DNA of 64,000 nucleotides from Nonomuraea thailandensis. Its GTDB lineage: Bacteria > Actinomycetota > Actinomycetes > Streptosporangiales > Streptosporangiaceae. Positions within the stretch are counted from its first letter, which is position 1. Every line of letters starts with the position of its first letter. The position numbers and the translations under genes are program-made. The stretch covers positions 9,398,501-9,462,500 of the forward strand of contig NZ_JAMZEB010000002.1 in NCBI RefSeq assembly GCF_024172165.1, given 5' to 3'. This document shows, piece after piece, positions 58,012 through 64,000 of the stretch. The notes under the pieces were generated by a model that saw only the letters and a list, made by a program, of their open reading frames with translations, was not told the DNA's origin and made no database searches.

Positions 58012-59541
58012 ATGACCACTGAAGAGGATTCCAGGCGACTGGCCGAGCTCGGCTACAAGCAGGAGCTGGCACGCACCTGGAGCGGTTTCTCGAACTTCGC
58101 CATCTCCTTCTCGATCATCTCCATCCTCGCCGGCTGCTTCACGACCTTCGGACAGGCGTGGAACAACGGCGGCCCCATCGCCATCTCCTGGGGCTGGCCG
58201 CTGATCTCCCTGTTCATCCTGATCATCGGTTTCTGCATGTCGGAGCTGGTGTCGGCGTACCCGACGGCCGGCGGCATCTACTGGTGGGCCGCCAAGCTGG
58301 GCAAGCCGATCCACGGCTGGTTCACCGGCTGGCTCAACCTCATCGGCCTCATCGCCGTCACCGCGTCGGTCGACTACGGCTGTGCCACGTTCCTCAACAT
58401 CACCCTGAACCGCCTGACCGGCGGCGCCTGGGAGGCCACCCTGCCCCAGGCGTTCCTCCTCTTCGTGATCGTCCTCGCGCTGCACGCGCTGATCAACATC
58501 TACAGCCACAAGCTGATCTCGCTGCTGCAGAACGTCTCCGTCTGGTGGCACGTGGCGGGCGCCGCGATCGTCGTCGCCATCCTGATCTTCGCCCCGGCCA
58601 GTCACCAGTCGGCCGACTTCGTCTTCTTCGGCACCAACAACAATTCGGGCTTCGGCGACAGCTCGGAGGGGCTGCCCTTCTGGCTGTACGTGCTGCCGCT
58701 CGGCTTCCTGCTCACCCAGTACACGATCACCGGCTTCGACGCCTGCGCGCACGTGTCGGAGGAGACCCAGGGCGCGGCCAGGAGCGCGGCCCGCGGCCTG
58801 TGGCAGTCGATCTTCTACTCGGCCATCGGCGGCTGGATCCTGCTGCTGTCGTTCCTGTTCGCCGCCACGAACGTGGACGAGCTCAACAAACAGGCCGGCT
58901 TCGTCGGCGCCATCTTCGAGACGGCGCTGTCCTCCCCGCTCGCCACGGCCATCTTCGCGATCTCCACGATCGGCCAGTTCTTCTGCGGGATGAGCTGCGT
59001 GACCTCGATGTCGCGGATGACCTACGCGTTCTCGCGCGACGGCGCGGTGCCCGGCTGGCGTCTGTGGTCGAAGGTGGACCGCAACCGCACCCCGGTCAAC
59101 GCGATCATCGCCGGCTGCGTCGCCGCCGCCCTGATCACCCTGCCCGCCCTCTACGCCCCTCCCGGCCTGACCACGCCGGTCGCCTTCTACGCCGTCGTGT
59201 CCATCGCCGTCATCGGGCTCTACCTGGCCTTCCTCATCCCGATCTGGCTGCGCCTGCGCATGGGCGACGCCTTCCAGCCCGGCCCGTGGACGCTGGGCAA
59301 GAAGTACAAGGCACTGTGCTGGATCGCCTGCGTCGAGATCGTGATCGTCTCGATCTACTTCATCATGCCGTTCTCGCCGGCCGGCGTGCCCGGCAGCGCC
59401 GACTTCACCTGGACGTCGGTCAACTACGCGCCGATCGCCGTCGGGGTGGTGCTGGTCGGGATCGCGCTGTGGTGGGCCCTGTCGGCCCGCCACTGGTTCA
59501 CGGGACCCCGCCGAACGGTCGACGAGGTCCCCACCGCGTGA
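58012..59541 (+). CDS. APC-family amino-acid/GABA permease
   Basis: Product of 509 residues with about 12 transmembrane helices. Features of the GABA/choline-type amino acid permeases are ELGYKQELARTWSGFSNFAI at the start, GGPIAISWGWPL, MSELVSAYPTAGGIYWWAAK and GFDACAHVSEETQGAARSAA. Substrate is probably an amino acid or polyamine-like compound. The start follows GGAGACC. The gene stands alone, with a terminator after it and an operator-like palindrome before it. Confidence 0.88.
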   Translation: MTTEEDSRRLAELGYKQELARTWSGFSNFAISFSIISILAGCFTTFGQAWNNGGPIAISWGWPLISLFILIIGFCMSELVSAYPTAGGIYWWAAKLGKPIHGWFTGWLNLIGLIAVTASVDYGCATFLNITLNRLTGGAWEATLPQAFLLFVIVLALHALINIYSHKLISLLQNVSVWWHVAGAAIVVAILIFAPASHQSADFVFFGTNNNSGFGDSSEGLPFWLYVLPLGFLLTQYTITGFDACAHVSEETQGAARSAARGLWQSIFYSAIGGWILLLSFLFAATNVDELNKQAGFVGAIFETALSSPLATAIFAISTIGQFFCGMSCVTSMSRMTYAFSRDGAVPGWRLWSKVDRNRTPVNAIIAGCVAAALITLPALYAPPGLTTPVAFYAVVSIAVIGLYLAFLIPIWLRLRMGDAFQPGPWTLGKKYKALCWIACVEIVIVSIYFIMPFSPAGVPGSADFTWTSVNYAPIAVGVVLVGIALWWALSARHWFTGPRRTVDEVPTA

Positions 59542-59547
59542 GGAAAC

Positions 59548-59578
59548 CGATGGGTACGGCGCGACGCCGTACCCATCG
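59548..59578. terminator. bidirectional terminator
   Basis: Perfect 14-bp stem CGATGGGTACGGCG/CGCCGTACCCATCG with a 3-base loop between two converging genes. Confidence 0.85.
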
Positions 59579-59581
59579 GGC

Positions 59582-61096
59582 CTACCAGGAGAGCCTGTCC
59601 GTCGGCCAGGCCGGCGTCGTGCTCCTGAGCTTGAGCGTCTCCTCAGGCGTGCCCACGGCGCAGCGCGTGCCGTGCGCGGGCACCTTCAGCGAGATCAGGT
59701 ACTCGTCGAAGATGTCCGTCTGGCACTTGTCCTTGCCGTAGATGCGGTGACCCCAGCCCTCGTACGTGAGCAGCACCGCCTTGGAGCCGAGCTGGCGGGC
59801 GGCGTTGGCCGACCAGATCCACGGCGTGGCCGGGTCGTGCAGCGAGTTGCCGAGCAGGATCGGGGCCTCGCCCGTGTACCTGAGCTCGTGCGGCGGGTTG
59901 GTGGTCGGGTAGTTCATGCAGATCGGCAGGTCGTCGATCGGGTACGGGTGGTACCGCGTGTCCGGCGCCAGCTTGTTGGACACCTTCATGAGCGCCGCGT
60001 ACTCGGTGTAGTTGCGCACCTTGAGGTTGTAGTCCTGGCAGAGGATCGCGGTCGGCAGGTACGCCACGTCCCCCTCGACCGGACCGCGGCCGGGCAGCGG
60101 GGGCACCCAGCCCGGCTCGGGGCCGCCGTTCAGCCAGTTGATCGTCTGGCTCAGCGTCTGCCAGTCGGGCCCCTCGTTGCCCAGCGCGGCGTTGTAGATG
60201 ACCTGCAGCTCGGTCATCTTCGTGCCGGTGCTCGGGTAGACGAGCTCGCCGCGCCGCGCCTTGTCCAGCAGGCCCTTCCAGATGGCCCGGATGTCCTGGC
60301 CGTGCAGGACGCAGCCCGGGTCCTGGTCGCACCAGCCGACGAACTGGTCGAAGGCGTCCTCGACGGCGATCGCCTCGGTGGACAGGAAGCCGGCGACGCC
60401 GAGGCTGTGGTCCATGTTGCTGTCGAGGCCGAGTGCCCGGACGCGGTCCGGGAACAGCTCGGCGTACATCTGGCCGATCAGCGTGCCGTAGGAGATGCCG
60501 TAGTAGGTCAGCTTCTCCTCGCCGAGTGCGGCGCGCAGCGCGTCCATGTCACGGGCCACGTCCTTGGAGTCGACGTGGTCGTACAGCGGGCCGGTGCGCT
60601 CGCGGCAGTCGGCGTGCAGCTTCTTGGTGAAGGTGTTCCAGGCGTCGAAGTCGGCCTGGCTCTTCATGACGGTGTGCGGCATCTGGTTGTACACCGACGC
60701 CGAGCAGATCACCGGGTTGCTGCGCCCCACGCCCCGAGGGTCGAACCCGACGATGTCGAACCGCTTCTGCAGCTCATCGGTGAACCAGGTGGCGCCGTAC
60801 GCGGCCTCCACGCCGGACCCGCCGGGGCCGCCCGGGTTGATCACGAGCGAGCCGATGCGGGAGGCCGGGTCGGTGGCCTTGCGCCGGGCGACGGCGATGT
60901 CCACGGTCGGCCCGTCGGGCTTGGACCAGTCGATCGGGACGGTCAGCTTGCCGCACTCGGCGGTGGGCTCCTCCTCGCAGGGCGCCCAGGTGATCGTTGG
61001 TGCCGTCTCCGCCGTCTCCGCGGCGGCGGGCGAGACGGACGACAGCGTCGCCATCGCCATTAAAGCGGCAGCGAGCAGGGAAAACCTTCTTCGCAC
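59582..61096 (-). CDS. secreted tripeptidyl-aminopeptidase-like hydrolase
   Basis: Product of 504 residues from a GTG preceded by GGAGCACT. The signal peptide is FSLLAAALMAMATLSSVSPAAA. The alpha/beta hydrolase has the oxyanion NPGGPGGSG, the nucleophile in YYGISYGTLIGQMYAELF, and a C-terminal TAP-type domain with DPATPWIWSANAARQLGS (Asp) and GWGHRIYGKDKC (His). It should cleave tripeptides or related amides from the N-terminus of extracellular peptides, like the Slp/Tap proteins of Streptomyces. A longer frame to 61153 adds a poor start. Confidence 0.88.
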   Translation of the reverse strand: MRRRFSLLAAALMAMATLSSVSPAAAETAETAPTITWAPCEEEPTAECGKLTVPIDWSKPDGPTVDIAVARRKATDPASRIGSLVINPGGPGGSGVEAAYGATWFTDELQKRFDIVGFDPRGVGRSNPVICSASVYNQMPHTVMKSQADFDAWNTFTKKLHADCRERTGPLYDHVDSKDVARDMDALRAALGEEKLTYYGISYGTLIGQMYAELFPDRVRALGLDSNMDHSLGVAGFLSTEAIAVEDAFDQFVGWCDQDPGCVLHGQDIRAIWKGLLDKARRGELVYPSTGTKMTELQVIYNAALGNEGPDWQTLSQTINWLNGGPEPGWVPPLPGRGPVEGDVAYLPTAILCQDYNLKVRNYTEYAALMKVSNKLAPDTRYHPYPIDDLPICMNYPTTNPPHELRYTGEAPILLGNSLHDPATPWIWSANAARQLGSKAVLLTYEGWGHRIYGKDKCQTDIFDEYLISLKVPAHGTRCAVGTPEETLKLRSTTPAWPTDRLSW

Positions 61097-61219
61097 AGTG
61101 CTCCAATCTTCAGTCGATCCCTCCGTCGGGGCGTGCGACCAAGATTGGATCATTGCCTATGCGCAGGCAGGAAAGGGGAGGAATGACAAGATTTCCTCCT
61201 TGAGGATGACCTCCGCCTG

Positions 61220-61855
61220 TCAGGCGGCCTCGAACGCCTCGGCCACGGCCACGCGCACCTCGTCCATGGCGGTGGCGCCCAGCTCGCGCTTGAGTGAGGT
61301 CATGTCGACGTCGGGCATCCCGCAGGCCACGGCCCAGTCCCAAGGCGTCAGGTCGCCGTCGACGTTGAGCGCGAACCCGTGGCTGGTGACGCCCCGGCTC
61401 TGCCGCATCCCGATCGAAATGATCTTGCGCCCGGTCTCGGCCGTCCAGACCCCGGTCAGCAGCTCGGAGCCCGGCGGCGTGTCACGCCGCTCGGCCGGCA
61501 GGCCCAGCTTGCCCAGCGCCTCGACCAGCCTCAGCTCCACCTCGCGCACGTAGTCGACGATGCCCTCGCTCTCGCCCAGCTTGACGACGAGGTAGCCGAC
61601 GAGCTGCCCGGGACCGTGGTAGGTGAGCTGACCGCCGCGCCCGGTCTCGACGACGGGGATGCCGCGCGTGGGGTCGGGCAGGTGGGAGACCGGGGTGCGG
61701 CGCCCGACGGTGTAGACGGACGGGTGGCTCAGCAGCCAGAGCGTGTCCGGCCGCTCGTCCCGTTGGCGCTGCCCGACGAAGTCGGTCATGCGCTCCATCG
61801 CCTGGTCGTAATCGACGAGCTCATCCTGGATGAGCGTCAGCGGCCTTGCCCTCAT
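61220..61855 (-). CDS. lipB: lipoyl(octanoyl) transferase
   Basis: Product of 211 residues. It transfers octanoyl from ACP to lipoyl domains. Family motifs are complete: RGGQLTYHGPGQLVGY, the lysine in GRKIISIGMR and HGFALNV, and the cysteine in ACGMPDVDMTSL. The start MRARPLTLIQDELVDYD is the usual one. LipA is not within the window. Confidence 0.95.
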   Translation of the reverse strand: MRARPLTLIQDELVDYDQAMERMTDFVGQRQRDERPDTLWLLSHPSVYTVGRRTPVSHLPDPTRGIPVVETGRGGQLTYHGPGQLVGYLVVKLGESEGIVDYVREVELRLVEALGKLGLPAERRDTPPGSELLTGVWTAETGRKIISIGMRQSRGVTSHGFALNVDGDLTPWDWAVACGMPDVDMTSLKRELGATAMDEVRVAVAEAFEAA

Positions 61856-61985
61856 GCTTCGAGGATATGCCGCCGTCCGGACACACCGGCACGTGCCCTT
61901 CCGGCCTCACTCACTGGTGCGAGGGGCGCGGCTCGCGCCGCCGGCGCAGGGGGCGCCGCGGCGCCCCCTGCCGCGCCCCGGGGGG

Positions 61986-62180
61986 TCAGGCCGCCGTGCG
62001 GTAACCCTTCGGCTCTTCCGGGACGAGGATCCACATCACGACGTAGACCACCCAGAGCGGCCCCGGGATGAGCGACAGCAGCAGCCAGAGGATTCGTACG
62101 AGGGTGGGCGGCAGGCCCATCTTGTCGGCGAGCCCGCCGCAGACGCCTGCGATGATCCGGTGCTCACGAGAGCGGTACAT
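61986..62180 (-). CDS. PspC-domain protein
   Basis: Product of 64 residues: the PspC start MYRSREHRIIAGVCGGLADK is followed by PTLVRILWLLLSLIPGPLWVVYVVMWILVP, which is one hydrophobic membrane segment. Phage-shock-type envelope stress role, often found alone in actinomycetes. Confidence 0.88.
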   Translation of the reverse strand: MYRSREHRIIAGVCGGLADKMGLPPTLVRILWLLLSLIPGPLWVVYVVMWILVPEEPKGYRTAA

Positions 62181-62245
62181 GCTGTTCCTCCGTGTGGTTT
62201 TCGCGACCTATCTGGGAAACGGACAGCGTGGCCGCAAGACTCCCG

Positions 62246-62761
62246 TCAGGAACCCTGAGAAAACCCTGTAAGGGTCAGCCATTCATGTGCCATGCCCAGA
62301 TGTCGGCTGGTCAGTCCCTGCCTGGGATCCACGTGGATGAGCAGGAAGTCCGCCAGACCCTGATGGACCCTGAGGTACTCCTCGTCCTCCGCCCACACCT
62401 GGTCGTCGAACCAGACGAACGGCCGCTGCCCCGCGTACGCCGCCACGTGCGGCGTCTTGAACATCTCCCCGTGCTCGCTCGCGGGCGCGCCGGAGGAGGA
62501 GCCCAGCGTGATGACGGGCAGCGACGGCAGGCCGATCCGGGGAGCGATCCAGTCGTTGGCGTGGTGCTCCCAGGTGGTGGCCCAGACCAGCTCGGAGCCG
62601 GTGACCAGGGCGAGCTCCAGCAGGCGGCGGCCGTGGCGGGGGTTGAGGTGCACGGTGTAGACGTCATCGCCGATCGTGCAGCGGTAGCGGCGGAAGTCGG
62701 GCGCGGGGCGGCCCATGGGGTTGAGCACGCCGTCCACGTCCAGCAGGAGCAGGGGTTTCAC
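62246..62761 (-). CDS. HAD-like hydrolase
   Basis: Product of 171 residues from a GTG that overlaps the stop of the AraC gene (GTGA). The HAD motif LLLLDVDGVLNPMG is at the N-terminus, followed by ELVWATTWEHHANDWI and VWFDDQVWAEDEEYL, a short HAD protein without a cap, of the kind annotated as HAD domain-containing or secreted-like protein in actinomycetes. Substrate unknown. Confidence 0.82.
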   Translation of the reverse strand: MKPLLLLDVDGVLNPMGRPAPDFRRYRCTIGDDVYTVHLNPRHGRRLLELALVTGSELVWATTWEHHANDWIAPRIGLPSLPVITLGSSSGAPASEHGEMFKTPHVAAYAGQRPFVWFDDQVWAEDEEYLRVHQGLADFLLIHVDPRQGLTSRHLGMAHEWLTLTGFSQGS

Positions 62762-63687
62762 TTGACCCCCGCCGCCGTCGCCGCCCGGTGTTCCTGCGGG
62801 CTGACGCCGCGCACCCGCTTGAAGGCCGCGCTGAGCGCGAACGGGCTGCCGTACCCGACCTTCCTGGCCACCGAGCCGATCGTGGCGTCCGGCTCGCGCA
62901 GCAGGTCGGCGGCCAGGGCCAGACGCCAGTCGGTGAGGAACGACATCGGCGGCTCGCCGACCAGCTCGGTGAAGCGCCTGGCCAGCGCGGCCCTGGAGAC
63001 GCCCACCTCGGCGGCCAGCAGGGCCACCGTCCACGGGTGGGCCGGGTTGTTGTGCAGCATGCGCATGGCCCTGCCCACCACCGGGTCGCTCATCGCGCGG
63101 TACCAGGCGGGCGCCTCGTGCGTGGCGAAGTGGGCCCGCAGGACGGCGATGAGCAGCAGGTCGAGCAGCCGGTCGAGGACCGCCTCCTGCCCCGGCTCGT
63201 CCTTGACGATCTCCGCGCCGAGCAGCGAGATGATCGGGTCGCCCGCCTGCACGATGAGCTGGGGCAGCGCTTCGAGCAGCCGCCTGCTGACCTCGCCCTC
63301 CAGGTTGTAGGTGCCGGTGAGCAGCACGGTGGCGCCGTCGGCGCTGTTGCCCCACGTACGCAGCCCCAGGTCGAGGGTCTGGTAGAGGACCTCGCCGTCG
63401 AGCGTGGTGCAGTGCTGGCCGGGGTGGATGACGACCTGCGGCTTGGTGCCGGGGTCGTCGGCCACCGTGTACGGCTCCGGCCCGCGCGCGATGGCCACCT
63501 GCCCGGGCTCCAGCCGTACGGGCTCGCCGTCGTCGAACATGACCCACGACTCGCCCCGCACCTGCGCGATCACCGACAGCGGGGCCTCGTCCTGGATGCG
63601 CAGCGACCAGGGCGGATCAAGGAGGGAGCGGAGCAGGAAGGCGCCGTGGGCTCTCGGGCCGTCGAGTAGCGCCGCGAGCTGGTCCAT
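62758..63687 (-). CDS. AraC-family regulator with cupin domain
   Basis: Product of 309 residues from the ATG at 63687 (MDQLAALLDGPRAHGAFLLR); a longer form from 63726 is possible. The N-terminal cupin (DPPWSLRIQDEAPLSVIAQV) senses a ligand. The C-terminal AraC helix-turn-helix pair is VALLAAEVGVSRAALARRFT and IGSVARKVGYGSPFALSAAFKRVRG. Its partner is the coupled HAD gene or, more likely, the divergent NmrA-like gene, as in many actinomycete pairs of this type. Confidence 0.9.
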   Translation of the reverse strand: MDQLAALLDGPRAHGAFLLRSLLDPPWSLRIQDEAPLSVIAQVRGESWVMFDDGEPVRLEPGQVAIARGPEPYTVADDPGTKPQVVIHPGQHCTTLDGEVLYQTLDLGLRTWGNSADGATVLLTGTYNLEGEVSRRLLEALPQLIVQAGDPIISLLGAEIVKDEPGQEAVLDRLLDLLLIAVLRAHFATHEAPAWYRAMSDPVVGRAMRMLHNNPAHPWTVALLAAEVGVSRAALARRFTELVGEPPMSFLTDWRLALAADLLREPDATIGSVARKVGYGSPFALSAAFKRVRGVSPQEHRAATAAGVK

Positions 63688-63761
63688 GCCTAGACGATCG
63701 CATATGGGATTGCGCTTCTCAACCATGGAGAGTCTTATCGGTATCGGGGCTTACTAGATGC

Positions 63762-64000
63762 ATGACGACTTTGGTGCTCGGCGGCACCGGCAAGACCGGC
63801 CGCCGCATTGCTGACCGGCTCACCTCGCTCGGCCTGCCCGTACGGGTCGGCTCCCGCTCCGCCACCCCGGCCTTCGACTGGCAGGACCGCGGCACCTGGC
63901 AGGCCGCGCTCGACGGCGTGACGGCCGTCTACGTGTCCTACTATCCCGACCTGGCCTTCCCCGGCGCGTACGACGACGTCAAGGCGTTCACCGACCTGGC
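63762..64000 (+). CDS. NmrA-like NAD(P)-binding protein, partial
   Basis: The first 79 residues before the window ends: TTLVLGGTGKTGRRIADRL is a Rossmann start, and SRSATPAFDWQDRGTWQAAL, then VTAVYVSYYPDLAFPGAYDD follow the NmrA pattern. It reads to the window edge without a stop. It diverges from the AraC-type gene, 74 bp away. Confidence 0.8.
   Translation, partial: MTTLVLGGTGKTGRRIADRLTSLGLPVRVGSRSATPAFDWQDRGTWQAALDGVTAVYVSYYPDLAFPGAYDDVKAFTDL

Noticed and set aside
58009..59493. 494-residue minus-strand frame opposite the APC permease
   Set aside because: Asp/Arg/Gly/His-rich shadow of a membrane-protein gene.

Overview
The window is high-GC DNA from an actinomycete. The gene content fits Streptosporangiaceae (Nonomuraea and relatives): mycothiol synthase, a pSAM2-type integrative element, SARP and MmyB-type regulators, GTG/TTG starts and many 4-bp start/stop overlaps. 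The genus is inference, since no rRNA or other marker is present.

Layout. (1) 1-9860 is an accessory, partly decayed zone. It holds small unrecognised proteins, a lipoprotein, a lone Imm21-type immunity protein, a 3'-truncated SARP regulator, an IS3-family element (about 5841-7410) and a broken copy (8420-9530) of a two-gene inositol-monophosphatase/DUF5919 module. (2) 9867-25924 is a tandem array of two related integrative elements at the 3' end of a tRNA-Gly(CCC) gene (25881-25954, minus strand). Three copies of a 42-bp att core (9867, 12181, 25883) delimit them. Element 1 (about 2.3 kb) is a relic with one passenger gene and an N-terminally truncated integrase. Element 2 (about 13.7 kb) is a complete-looking AICE: GntR repressor, Pra-like activator, two small genes, FtsK/SpoIIIE-type Tra, a 50-residue zinc ribbon, a RepSA-type initiator, Xis and Int. 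Its cargo is a DUF-type protein, an Lsr2-tail/DUF6461 fusion, an IS481-family element and the intact IMPase/DUF5919 pair. Each element carries its own pair of 10-bp arm-type repeats at both ends, GGCACG in element 1 and GGCCCG in element 2.

(3) 26055-64000 looks like ordinary chromosome. In order: dcd; a DUF47-Pit phosphate uptake operon behind a PHO-box-like repeat; mshD; a secreted 5'-nucleotidase; a MazG-like protein; an orphan sensor kinase; an epimerase-like reductase; DHA2 and NCS1 transporters; an SdsA-like alkylsulfatase; a HAD phosphatase; a PRPP synthetase; SDR, nucleotidyltransferase and mycothiol-isomerase-like proteins; a TetR/FAD-monooxygenase divergent pair; a secreted hydrolase; a NarL-type two-component system; a five-gene peptide ABC operon; an MmyB-type regulator/SDR divergent pair; a copper chaperone behind a CsoR-like box; a DJ-1/PfpI protein; an APC permease; a secreted tripeptidyl-aminopeptidase-like hydrolase; lipB; a PspC protein; an AraC/HAD pair; and the start of an NmrA-like gene.

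How element 2 should work (inference from pSAM2-type elements): the GntR protein represses the Pra-like gene through AACTCG/CGAGTT sites on its promoter. Pra then switches on rep, xis and int, Int/Xis excise the element using the att core and the arm repeats, and Tra moves double-stranded DNA between hyphae.
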